Shown here: in pieces, positions 1 through 6,141 of the stretch
How the letters are laid out: each line of letters begins with the position of its first letter
Position numbering within the stretch: the stretch's first letter is position 1
DNA from: an uncultured Lachnospiraceae bacterium
GTDB lineage: Bacteria > Bacillota_A > Clostridia > Lachnospirales > Lachnospiraceae
Reading direction: 5' to 3'
DNA: 7,898 nt
Assembly: GCA_949957035.1 (NCBI GenBank)
Contig: CATLIP010000110.1
Coordinates: forward strand, 1 to 7,898
Made by a program: the position numbers and the translations under genes
The notes under the pieces: generated by a model
What the model was told of the DNA's origin: nothing
What the model saw: the letters and a program-made list of their open reading frames with translations, nothing else
Database searches by the model: none

Positions 1-114
1 AATCGCCACACTGTCCATCCCCAGTTCCTTCACACGGGCTACACATTCTTTTATCTTATTTGAACCGTCCAGCAGGCTGTACTCTGTGTGGACGTGAAGA
101 TGTGCAAAACTCAT
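1..114 (-). CDS. dnaE: DNA polymerase III alpha subunit, N-terminal fragment (partial)
   Basis: This is the first 38 codons of the replicative polymerase subunit DnaE, cut by the left window edge. The translation starts [20 protein letters not shown] and continues to ELGMDSVAI. The [13 protein letters not shown] stretch is the opening of the PHP domain that begins bacterial DnaE-type polymerases; its histidines are metal ligands in the family. The ATG at 114-112 has an AAGGAG ribosome binding site at 120-125, 5 nt upstream. The gene follows the HPr-like gene and is separated from it by a terminator at 176-208, so it probably has its own promoter in 115-175. An AT-rich TATATAAA lies there, but I see no good -35 box. 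PolC also has a PHP domain, but inserted internally rather than at the N-terminus, so DnaE is the better call. Confidence 0.93.
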   Translation of the reverse strand, partial: MSFAHLHVHTEYSLLDGSNKIKECVARVKELGMDSVAI

Positions 115-175
115 ATTTTCTCCTTTTCATGTAAATAGATCTCTTTATATAGGGTACGAAGTTTCCTAATATCAT

Positions 176-208
176 AAAAAAGGCATCCCCTGCTTTTTTG
201 GGAACACC
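176..208 (-). terminator. Rho-independent terminator after the HPr-like gene
   Basis: On the minus strand, GGTGTTCCC (208-200) pairs with GGGGATGCC (190-182) as a 9-bp stem that includes three G-U wobbles. The loop is 9 nt and is followed directly by six T (181-176). It lies 35 nt past the stop of the HPr-like gene and before dnaE, so it should end the upstream transcript. The A-run in the loop and the T-run could also pair with each other as an alternative fold. Confidence 0.75.
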
Positions 209-243
209 TCTTTCATGCATCTGTCGCTGATTGCCGGTATACC

Positions 244-480
244 TTACTCGCCGTCCACCATGAACTTTACCAGCTTGTCTATATCTTCCTTCTCATATGC
301 AATAATCTCCAATTCCGGAATCTCACCATTGGAGAAAATATTCGCCATAGATACATACTGGGACAGCTTCGACTTCAGATTCAGCCTGTCGCCCTCTCCC
401 GTCACTAATTCTACTTTTCCTGAGCAATCGTCAATTACAGAAAAAAATTTTTCAATGTTCGTAATGTTCTGCACTTTCAT
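244..480 (-). CDS. Small HPr/Crh-like protein without the phospho-histidine
   Basis: A 78-residue cytoplasmic protein. Residues 12-76 resemble the HPr fold of PTS phosphocarriers from helix 1 onward. The segment L33-N-L-K-S37 matches the VNLKS of HPr around Ser46, and the following LEIIAYEKEDIDKLVKFM matches the last strand and helix. It has no histidine anywhere, and the GxHARP active-site loop is absent (the equivalent region reads QNITNIEKFF). It therefore cannot relay phosphate as HPr does. Crh of Bacillus also lacks His15 but keeps Ser46, as this protein appears to (S37). In many Clostridia an HPr-type gene lies just before dnaE, and that position supports the assignment. The ATG at 480 has AAGGAG 11 nt upstream, and a strong promoter lies at 533-560. 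The similarity is remote and judged by eye. Relatives may be annotated differently, and the function is unknown. Confidence 0.75.
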   Translation of the reverse strand: MKVQNITNIEKFFSVIDDCSGKVELVTGEGDRLNLKSKLSQYVSMANIFSNGEIPELEIIAYEKEDIDKLVKFMVDGE

Positions 481-532
481 AGTTCCAAAAGCTCCTTTCT
501 TAATTCCTTATCTTACCTTCGTTGTCTCCCCT

Positions 533-560
533 ATTATACTCTATCTCTTGCGAATTTCAA
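533..560 (-). promoter_or_regulatory. Sigma-A type promoter for the HPr-like gene
   Basis: On the minus strand TTGAAA (560-555) and a perfect TATAAT (538-533) are separated by 16 bp. Transcription would start near 526, about 46 nt before the ATG at 480. The -35 box lies inside the last codons of cvfB, so the HPr-like gene can be expressed separately from cvfB even though the two genes are only 60 nt apart. Confidence 0.7.
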
Positions 561-1380
561 TATATTTTTCGCAAATTTCTATCCTGCCCTCCTTCAGAAG
601 CCTCCCCACAGCACGCTTAAACCCATTCTTGCTCATATCAAATTCTTTCTTAATCTGTTCCGGATCTGCCTTATCGGTAAACGGCAGCCGTCCCCCGTAT
701 TCTTCCAAACGCTCCATGATTGCCTGCGCATCTGCATCCATCTGGAGAAATGCTTTTTCCCGCACAGCAAGATCCATTTTCCCGTCTTCCTTGACCTTCG
801 TGACTCTTGCTTTAATTCGATCGCCCACTTTCAGGCTGCCGTACACCTCTCTTTTGGGAATCAATGCGGAATAACAGTCATCCACAGCGACAAATAATCC
901 AAAATTGTCGCTGGTATCATAAATAATCCCTTCCACCTGGTCGTCCTTCTGATAGGGAGAATCCAGACGCAGCCGCTCATAGACCTTCATCGTCGCACAA
1001 AGCCTTCCTGACTTGTCCACATACAAAGCCACCAGCGCCTCGTCCCCCTTCCTGACCTTCGCCGTCTGCTCCCGGAATGGAAGCAGCAGATCCTTCTCAA
1101 GCCCCCAGTCCAGAAAAGCCCCGATCCGTCCCACATCCACGACTTTCAGCGCCGCCAGCTCCCCGAGGGTGAGCTTAGGCTCGTTCGTGGTGGCTATCAG
1201 CCTGTCCGAAGAGTCTTTGTACAAGAACACCTCCACCGGATCGCCTGCTTCTAACCCCCGCGGGACCTGTTTTTTAGGAAGCAGCACCTTCTCCTGGCTG
1301 TTGCCGAGATAAACGCCGAACTCCACTTCTTTTACAATCATCAACCTTACTTTCTTTCCCAAATTCTCCGATAATGACAT
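541..1380 (-). CDS. cvfB: S1-domain RNA-binding protein CvfB (YitL family)
   Basis: A 279-residue cytoplasmic RNA-binding protein of the CvfB/YitL family (conserved virulence factor B in staphylococci), of normal family length. Three consecutive S1-like OB folds are visible at about 1-64, 70-136 and 147-207. The first carries FGVYLGNSQEKVLLPKKQVP, the second IGAFLDWGLEKDLLLPFREQ and the third NFGLFVAVDDCYSALIPKRE. The C-terminal 65 residues form the family's winged helix (DPEQIKKEFDMSKNGFKRAVGRLLKEGRIE). The second domain with 'GAFLDWGLEKDLLLP' is a family hallmark. The ATG at 1380 has AAGGAGAGGG upstream; the AAGGAG core is 12 nt away, which is somewhat far. A TATAAT at 1442-1447 next to a large palindromic array suggests that its promoter is controlled by the neighbouring AlbA_2-type regulator. 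Its 3' end carries the promoter of the next gene. Confidence 0.93.
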   Translation of the reverse strand: MSLSENLGKKVRLMIVKEVEFGVYLGNSQEKVLLPKKQVPRGLEAGDPVEVFLYKDSSDRLIATTNEPKLTLGELAALKVVDVGRIGAFLDWGLEKDLLLPFREQTAKVRKGDEALVALYVDKSGRLCATMKVYERLRLDSPYQKDDQVEGIIYDTSDNFGLFVAVDDCYSALIPKREVYGSLKVGDRIKARVTKVKEDGKMDLAVREKAFLQMDADAQAIMERLEEYGGRLPFTDKADPEQIKKEFDMSKNGFKRAVGRLLKEGRIEICEKYIEIRKR

Positions 1381-1441
1381 CTGTATTTCCCTCTCCTTTG
1401 TGTTACGTGTACTTGTATCTTAAACTCGTTTTATTCTTGGC

Positions 1442-1447
1442 ATTATA
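1442..1447 (-). promoter_or_regulatory. Putative -10 box for cvfB abutting the palindromic array
   Basis: A perfect TATAAT on the minus strand, about 62 nt before the cvfB ATG. It touches the outermost half-site of palindrome 1 (1448-1454). The -35 position falls inside the palindrome and has no good TTGACA match (TGGTTT at a 17-bp spacing), so the promoter may need activation or may be blocked by whatever binds the array. Confidence 0.45.
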
Positions 1448-1512
1448 AGTCTTACGTTAGTCTCAAACCAGTCTCATATCCCGTGAGACCGACTTGAGAC
1501 TCAGATAAGACT
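1448..1512. promoter_or_regulatory. Palindrome 1: six AGTCTYA half-sites at 11-bp steps
   Basis: Left half-sites are AGTCTTA 1448-1454, AGTCTCA 1459-1465 and AGTCTCA 1470-1476. Right half-sites are TGAGACC 1484-1490, TGAGACT 1495-1501 and TAAGACT 1506-1512. Starts within each arm are exactly 11 bp apart, so they face the same side of the helix. The arms are separated by the 7-nt centre TATCCCG, which is shared with palindrome 2. Central arm positions (1467, 1468, 1470 against their partners) are mismatched, while the half-sites stay intact. This suggests selection on the half-sites rather than only on pairing. It most likely acts as an operator for the adjacent wHTH regulator. Confidence 0.7.
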
Positions 1513-1555
1513 GCCACGCCTGACATTCTTGAAACCCCCTAAAACCGCCTTTTTT

Positions 1556-1600
1556 CAGTCTCAAGGCAGTCTCATATCCCGTGAGACTGCCTTGAGACTG
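1556..1600. promoter_or_regulatory. Palindrome 2: perfect 19-bp arms, four AGTCTCA half-sites
   Basis: The arms CAGTCTCAAGGCAGTCTCA (1556-1574) and TGAGACTGCCTTGAGACTG (1582-1600) are exact reverse complements around the same TATCCCG centre as palindrome 1. Half-sites start at 1557, 1568, 1582 and 1593, again 11 bp apart within each arm. It begins 5 nt past the stop codon of the upstream regulator gene. It is not a typical terminator: on the minus strand the hairpin is followed by an A-run, not a T-run. As RNA it would form a very stable hairpin at the 3' end of the regulator message. Confidence 0.75.
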
Positions 1601-1605
1601 CTCTC

Positions 1606-2988
1606 TTAGAAAGTCCATGTAGAAGTATTCTTATCATACGAAACGCCCGTAACTTTTCTAATCTTTGCATAATCCCTGAATACAGTCGCCCTCGAAACAT
1701 CCAGTTCTGCCATTACCTGCTCAACAGACAAATGGACATTTTCACAGATCATATTATAAATCTTCTGCTCCCTCTCCGACAGCTTCTCACTCTCCTTCAC
1801 CGCCTCTGCCGCTTCCCGGTTGAGCGGAACCGAAATCCGGAACACATCGTCCTCAAATAACTCCGGTTTCCCGCCGTCCGAGTAAATCGGTGTATATTTA
1901 TAAAGATTCCTGACTCCAGAGCCTATGGTATCCGTCCGCCCGATATTGGCAAAAAACTGCTGTATCAGAGGATTCTTCGGATACGGAGTAAATTCATCGC
2001 TCATAATGTTCCCATGGCGCCTTGGTACGCACCAGTTCTCCGTCTTCATCCAATCCTTTTCAATCACCACTTTCGCAGGATAAGCGCTGGAAAAATCTCT
2101 ATGGACCAGAATGTTTCCAATAACCTCTCTGGCAATCAAATCCCTTATACTTATATTCACATTATCTACCAGAAAAAATTTATCTGAAGTATGCTTTGCG
2201 ACAAACTCCATCAAAAGCTCATAGGCATCAATCAAATTAGTCGCAACCTGTAGTCTGTCGTCATAGCGGTCTACATTTTCCACCCTGTAAATCGCATCTG
2301 TGATATACCCCGGACAGCAGGAACGTATCACCTCATCCCTGCCGAACAGCAGCACTCCTGCCAGATTATATCCCTGCACGCCGGAGGAGAAATCTTTTTC
2401 CCACAATCCCGCGCTTCTTAAAACTTCCTTATCCGACAGATTCAGCCATGGGTGATCCGGCTTTCTGCTCTTAGCCAGATTCCGCACCTTCTCTATCAGA
2501 TCCATCCGCAAGTCATCCTCCGTAACATATGGGAAAATTTTATGTTCCACATACGTATTGCTCTTTCTATTGTACATATTCTGCAGCTGGAGGGGAGAAT
2601 CTGTAATATCCATGTCGCCGTCTTCATTCCGGTCATAGATTCTGCCCGCGCATTTCTCCACAGTAGACGTCTGGGGTACATACACCCATAACAACAGTTT
2701 TCCTTCATATTCAAATTCTTCTATAGACAAATATAAGGTAGGCGACATCTTATTCTGGTTGTTCAGCTGATTCACGAAATTTTTCTTCATGTCCTTCACT
2801 AAATTCCGGTTCAGCCCCACCGGGATTCCGCCGTCTTTTACACCCATAATAATGTATCCGCCATAGCGATTGGAGAATGAACACACTGTCTCATATACAT
2901 CGTCATAAATTCCATTCCGGCATTCTTTATATTCCACAGTTATCTTTTCATCTTTCAAAAGAAGTTCCTGCATTAATTCCACTGTCAT
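1606..2988 (-). CDS. AlbA_2/Schlafen-like, GHKL-type ATP-binding transcriptional regulator (RecG-like COG2865 family)
   Basis: A 460-residue protein of the group often labelled 'ATP-dependent DNA helicase RecG-related' or 'putative DNA binding domain protein'; it has no helicase motor motifs. Residues about 14-135 form the AlbA_2 (Schlafen AlbA) domain, with TVEYKECR and VCSFSNRYGGYIIMGVKDGG. Residues about 285-390 match the HATPase_c_4 module, with N-box-like REVIGNILVHRDF (287-299, N292), the PYPKNPLIQQFF segment and GSGVRNLY (356-363). Residues about 404-455 form a winged helix, with LSVEQVMAELDVSRATVFRDY as its recognition region. The ATG at 2988 follows a near-perfect anti-16S sequence GGAGGTGAT. 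The gene starts 48 nt after the thioesterase stop, and two large palindromes follow its own stop. Family members are thought to act as nucleotide-sensing regulators, but the target here is unknown. The palindromic array in front of cvfB is the best candidate. Confidence 0.85.
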   Translation of the reverse strand: MTVELMQELLLKDEKITVEYKECRNGIYDDVYETVCSFSNRYGGYIIMGVKDGGIPVGLNRNLVKDMKKNFVNQLNNQNKMSPTLYLSIEEFEYEGKLLLWVYVPQTSTVEKCAGRIYDRNEDGDMDITDSPLQLQNMYNRKSNTYVEHKIFPYVTEDDLRMDLIEKVRNLAKSRKPDHPWLNLSDKEVLRSAGLWEKDFSSGVQGYNLAGVLLFGRDEVIRSCCPGYITDAIYRVENVDRYDDRLQVATNLIDAYELLMEFVAKHTSDKFFLVDNVNISIRDLIAREVIGNILVHRDFSSAYPAKVVIEKDWMKTENWCVPRRHGNIMSDEFTPYPKNPLIQQFFANIGRTDTIGSGVRNLYKYTPIYSDGGKPELFEDDVFRISVPLNREAAEAVKESEKLSEREQKIYNMICENVHLSVEQVMAELDVSRATVFRDYAKIRKVTGVSYDKNTSTWTF

Positions 2989-3036
2989 TTCATCACCTCC
3001 AAATCACATGCCAGTTTCATCCCACAGCAAAGACTA

Positions 3037-3753
3037 TCAACAGAACTCCACCACCGCATAAGCCTTCCCCGCCCCGTCACACAGTTCCACCACGGCTCTA
3101 TCCTCTTCATACGCCGTCCTAGGGTAAATGATATCGCCATACACAGCCGATTTCTTATACTCCACCCGCAGTTTCCTGACATCCATCGGCTCTTTCAGCG
3201 CTTCCTGCGCCATCTGCACATACTGGCAGTTATTCACGTGCTCGTTCGTATCTATATGATACTTCCGCACCGGGAACGGCTCTCCATCTTCTAAATTCCC
3301 CGGCAGCTCAATTTTCCGCGGCGCATACTCCATAGGCAGCGGTTCCTCCGTTCCATAGAGTTCGATTTCCCGCCTGTCCGGTCTTGCAGGCCTTCCCTTC
3401 TCCACATCCATATAGACCCACACAGAATTCGCCCACGCAGCCATCTTCTGCCCCTCATCCTCCATACAGAAGTTACGCAGTCCCAACAGCCCGTCAAATT
3501 TCGTCGCCCAGGTACTTATCTTCACCGGCTCTCCCATCACGGGATAACGCTCAACCTCCACCTGCCATGCCGACAAAATCCAAACCTTCCGGCGCTTAGC
3601 ACAGTAGGAGAGCCCGACGCCCAGACTCTCCGAGTGAAATGTACTGCAATCCTGAAAATAATTAATGATCCCCGGCAGCGTAATCCGTCTCGTATGATCC
3701 ACCTCGCTAAATCGAATCCTGCCCTCCAACGTATATCTGTTACTCTTTTGCAC
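3037..3753 (-). CDS. Acyl-ACP thioesterase (FatA/FatB-like, double hotdog)
   Basis: A 238-residue cytoplasmic enzyme expected to hydrolyse acyl-acyl carrier protein to free fatty acid, of the length usual for bacterial members. The first hotdog (about 5-125) carries the SEVDHTRRITLPGIINYFQD opening. The second (about 160-238) holds the catalytic segment Y165-H-I-D168-T-N170-E-H172-V-N-N, matching the Asp-Asn-His set of plant FatB. In plant enzymes an RREC segment supplies Glu and Cys. Here the aligned piece is EYKKSAVYGD, so Ser202 seems to occupy the Glu position. The start is GTG at 3753, with AAGGAG 11 nt upstream and no better ATG nearby. It overlaps the end of the CDF transporter gene by 14 nt, which suggests translational coupling. 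Chain-length specificity cannot be read from the sequence. Confidence 0.88.
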   Translation of the reverse strand: MQKSNRYTLEGRIRFSEVDHTRRITLPGIINYFQDCSTFHSESLGVGLSYCAKRRKVWILSAWQVEVERYPVMGEPVKISTWATKFDGLLGLRNFCMEDEGQKMAAWANSVWVYMDVEKGRPARPDRREIELYGTEEPLPMEYAPRKIELPGNLEDGEPFPVRKYHIDTNEHVNNCQYVQMAQEALKEPMDVRKLRVEYKKSAVYGDIIYPRTAYEEDRAVVELCDGAGKAYAVVEFC

Positions 3754-4924
3754 TGCCTATGTAACTCCTTTCTGTCGTAATGACGCACTGATACCGCGAA
3801 TCCGTAATCTTGAGCAGCTTCACCAACGTATTTTTCAGCTCCTCCTGTTTCTTCCCGTCATATTCATAAGGAACCTCCATGTCAAAAATCAGGTTCACCT
3901 GATCCTCCCCGCTCACCATGCGGAAATCATGGATAGTCACAGCCGCATCCAGCGCCTCAAGAATCCGCTCCACCTGCCCTCTTGCCTCAATGACCCTCAC
4001 ATCCCGCGTCTCCACCGGGTCCATATGAATCACCAGAAACACGCCAAGCATCCTAAGCGCATCCCGCTCAATCCGGTCGATCACCTCATGGGACGCCTCA
4101 ATCTCCACATCATTCGGAACCTCCGCATGGATAGAAGCCATACTCCTTCCCGGCCCATAATTATGGACAATCAAATCATGGCTCCCAAGAACCCCCTCAT
4201 ATCCTTCCACAAAATCCGTAATCCTTGCATACTCCTCAGGCTCCACTGCCTTACCAATCAGAGGCTCCAGCGTATCCTTCGCAATCCCGACGCCGGCCCA
4301 CATCACCACCAGAGACACGCCAAGCCCCACGAATCCGTCGATATTCACCCCCGTCGCCCGGAAAAACAGAAGGGACGCAATCGTCGCAGTAGTGGTGATC
4401 ACATCGCCCATGGCATCCGCAGCGGTGGCCATCATCACCTTAGAATCAATCCTCTGCCCAAGCTTCCGGTTAAAGAACCCAAGCCACAGCTTGACGCCCA
4501 CCGACAGGACCAGAACCACCACAGACACCGCCTGAAATTTCAGCACCTCCGGTTCCCGGATCTTCGCCACAGCATCCTTAAAAAATGAAAACCCCACTTC
4601 CATGACCAGAAACGCCACAATCAACGCCGCAATATACTCAATCCTGCCATGCCCAAACGGGTGATCCCTGTCCGCCGGTTTACTAGCCATCTTCACTCCC
4701 ACAAGACCAATCACAGACGAACCCGCATCCGAAAGATTGTTAAACGCATCCGCCATGACCGAAATACTATGCAAGAGATACCCTACCGAACATTTTACTA
4801 CAAATAAAAGCACATTGCAAAGGATGCCTACCGCACTCGCCAACACACCGTAGGCGGTCCTGACAGACACCCTCTCGATTTCCGTATGGTCTTTTATAAA
4901 AATCCTTACCAAAAAATCCGTCAT
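3740..4924 (-). CDS. Cation diffusion facilitator transporter, probable Mn2+ exporter
   Basis: A 394-residue inner-membrane antiporter of the CDF family. About six membrane segments lie between residues 22 and 215, and the loop DHPFGHGR (87-94) is typical. The transport site reads N62-x3-D66 in TM2 (NNLSD) and D170-x3-D174 in TM5 (DAMGD). This N-D-D-D set is the one I recall from streptococcal MntE, a manganese exporter; zinc exporters usually have His in one of these places. A cytoplasmic metal-binding dimer domain follows (about 215-305, with SMASIHAEVP and LVIHMDPVE). An additional C-terminal part of about 85 residues makes it longer than YiiP-type proteins, as in many Firmicutes. The ATG at 4924 has GGAGG 6 nt upstream. 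It lies 57 nt after spoIIR, and its end overlaps the thioesterase start. Metal specificity is inferred from four residues only. Confidence 0.92.
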   Translation of the reverse strand: MTDFLVRIFIKDHTEIERVSVRTAYGVLASAVGILCNVLLFVVKCSVGYLLHSISVMADAFNNLSDAGSSVIGLVGVKMASKPADRDHPFGHGRIEYIAALIVAFLVMEVGFSFFKDAVAKIREPEVLKFQAVSVVVLVLSVGVKLWLGFFNRKLGQRIDSKVMMATAADAMGDVITTTATIASLLFFRATGVNIDGFVGLGVSLVVMWAGVGIAKDTLEPLIGKAVEPEEYARITDFVEGYEGVLGSHDLIVHNYGPGRSMASIHAEVPNDVEIEASHEVIDRIERDALRMLGVFLVIHMDPVETRDVRVIEARGQVERILEALDAAVTIHDFRMVSGEDQVNLIFDMEVPYEYDGKKQEELKNTLVKLLKITDSRYQCVITTERSYIGSAKE

Positions 4925-4981
4925 GAACTTCCTCCATGTTCCTCTTAATGTATCCCTGAAAAGGGAATTCTAAGGCATACC

Positions 4982-5653
4982 TTAATCCGCACCCTCCCCA
5001 AAGAAAAACCATTTAATCTTAAAATCCGACGTGGCCGTCACCATCTCATACTCTTCCGCCGTCAAGGCTTCCCTAAGCCCCTGTTTTCCCTCGTCGCTTA
5101 CCACCTTACAGGCCGTATCCGTAAAACACAGGCTCGGATACAGGACACACCACCAATTATGTCCTCTCGCCTGGCCCAGCCGAATCTTCAGCGCCTCATA
5201 CTCTCCCTGCGGAAAGAAGACATCCCCATACAACTTATCCGGGAAATAACTAACTTCCACATCCGCCTCAGACCGATAAGAATACCCCTCCGCCTCGACC
5301 GTCCGATCTGCCACATCCTCCAGCTCATGCAAATGTGACTCCACCCAGGCCTTCGTCTCCTCTGCATCCGGCTCCCCCGAAAGCCCATCCCCCATGCTCT
5401 CCTCCATATAAGCAAGCACAGCGTCCCGAACCTTCACCTTGACAGCCTGATCCTCCTCGCTGTCACTGTTAGCAAGCACATGAAACCTAAGCACCTCTTT
5501 TGCCAGCGTCTTCTGCGTCCGCTCCATCTTCGCCTCGACCCGCTCAATCCCCCGCTCCACACAGCTCCCCGTCAACAAAGCCGCAGCACAGATCCCAAAC
5601 ACCAGACAAACCACCCGCCGAACCTTACCACAATCCCAAAACTCACTATTCAT
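4982..5653 (-). CDS. spoIIR: Stage II sporulation protein R
   Basis: SpoIIR is the signal made in the forespore and exported to the intermembrane space, where it triggers SpoIIGA to cleave pro-sigma-E in the mother cell. The 223-residue product has a short N-tail, one hydrophobic export segment (about 11-30, VRRVVCLVFGICAAALLTGS) and the family signature RFHVLANSDSEEDQAVKVKVRD (56-77). The late conserved block GQARGHNWWCVLYPSLCF (160-177) carries two cysteines. I chose the ATG at 5653 because AAGGAGG lies 9 nt upstream. A longer reading from TTG at 5686 would place that ribosome binding site inside the coding region. The gene is expected to be under sigma-F, but I could not find a convincing sigma-F promoter. 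The position after ispE-gntR matches an arrangement known in Clostridia. Confidence 0.95.
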   Translation of the reverse strand: MNSEFWDCGKVRRVVCLVFGICAAALLTGSCVERGIERVEAKMERTQKTLAKEVLRFHVLANSDSEEDQAVKVKVRDAVLAYMEESMGDGLSGEPDAEETKAWVESHLHELEDVADRTVEAEGYSYRSEADVEVSYFPDKLYGDVFFPQGEYEALKIRLGQARGHNWWCVLYPSLCFTDTACKVVSDEGKQGLREALTAEEYEMVTATSDFKIKWFFFGEGAD

Positions 5654-5686
5654 ATGTAACACCCTCCTTATACAATAATCACTCAA

Positions 5687-5713
5687 GTTATATAAGAAGT
5701 GTTGACATATAAC
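5687..5713. promoter_or_regulatory. Inverted repeat GTTATAT/ATATAAC upstream of spoIIR
   Basis: GTTATAT (5687-5693) and ATATAAC (5707-5713) are exact inverted copies separated by 13 bp, about 34-60 bp before the spoIIR ATG. The place is suitable for an operator or promoter part. The sequence is AT-rich and the arms are short, so chance is possible. Confidence 0.3.
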
Positions 5714-5827
5714 CTACCATTTATACAAAACACCTAAAATTCTTTCCCCATTACCCATCCTTCTTATCAGAATCTCTCCGAGACCATATCACTGCCCTAT
5801 TCCTTGATTGCCACACTAATACCCATC

Positions 5828-5865
5828 GGAAGGGCAACCATAAACTATCCGCCCATACACAAAAC
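5828..5865 (+). repeat. Diverged copy of the hairpin element's end unit
   Basis: This stretch aligns with 6120-6160 in the same direction. Both begin GGAAGGGCA and end CCCATACRCAAAAC, with a variable middle and a few gaps. A third copy lies inverted at about 5985-5945, which shares the GGAAGGGCAGCTG start and ends with TATAC...GCAAAA. It therefore appears to be a mobile or dispersed unit of about 40 bp that has been copied locally. Confidence 0.6.
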
Positions 5866-5962
5866 CCCTGCGACTTTTCCACCATCTGCCGCCCAAACAC
5901 CCTACGCTCCCAGCCTGATAGGATTCTTCCCACCCTGCGACCGTATATTTTGCCAGTATACA

Positions 5963-6141
5963 GGCAGTTCACAGCTGCCCTTCCTCTAAGCAGACATTCC
6001 GGGGCGTCCTTAGCGGAGACGAGATCCACGGCTTACGGAGACTTAGGAACGAGGGCTCTCCCGAGTTCCTTAGTCGCAGTTAGCCGTTAGCTCGGCGCAG
6101 CGTTGCCCAGTCTGTGTGAGGAAGGGCAGCTGTGAACTGCC
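5963..6141. repeat. 179-bp long-hairpin element with 24-bp perfect inverted ends (MITE/REP-like)
   Basis: Positions 5963-5986 and 6118-6141 are exact reverse complements over 24 bp. Each arm itself contains a small GGCAG/CTGCC stem-loop. Inside, CAGAC 5991-5995 pairs with 6110-6114, GGGC 6002-6005 with GCCC 6105-6108, and CGAG 6020-6023 with CTCG 6091-6094. Then 6028-6055 pairs with 6060-6087 at 22 of 28 positions, around a CTCT tetraloop at 6056-6059. The whole element thus folds as one long interrupted hairpin. There is no transposase and no obvious target-site duplication. It could be a non-autonomous transposable element, a palindromic intergenic repeat or a structured RNA; the sequence alone does not decide. 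Its position between gntR and spoIIR may insulate the two genes. Confidence 0.75.

Noticed and set aside
215..874. Long plus-strand open frame over the HPr-like gene and the end of cvfB
   Set aside because: It is antisense to two well-supported genes, and its composition (Ser/Pro/Leu-rich) is that of a shadow frame. The same applies to the plus-strand frames at 3929-4588, 6116-6586, 6591-7064 and 6884-7387.
1448..1600. CRISPR array
   Set aside because: The repeated units are inverted half-sites at 11-bp steps, without constant repeats separated by unique spacers of 30-40 bp.
4955..4984. Small hairpins after spoIIR (TAAGG/CCTTA and TCCC/GGGA)
   Set aside because: The stems are only 4-5 bp and no T-run follows, so they are not supported as a terminator.
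5654..5686. N-terminal extension of spoIIR from a TTG codon at 5686
   Set aside because: AAGGAGG lies between that codon and the ATG at 5653, at proper spacing for the ATG. The extension would be translated through its own ribosome binding site.
5702..5727. Plus-strand TTGACA with TATACA downstream
   Set aside because: The spacing is only 14 bp and no plus-strand gene follows.
5690..5750. Possible sigma-F promoter for spoIIR (GTGTT, 14 bp, GGTTATATG)
   Set aside because: The -35 match and spacing are both poor. spoIIR should be sigma-F controlled in spore formers, but this sequence does not show it convincingly.
5751..6029. 92-residue minus-strand open frame between gntR and spoIIR
   Set aside because: It runs into one end of the long-hairpin repeat, is rich in Arg/Trp as expected from GC-rich noncoding DNA, lacks a clear ribosome binding site and matches no family I know. 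It is best read as repeat-derived.
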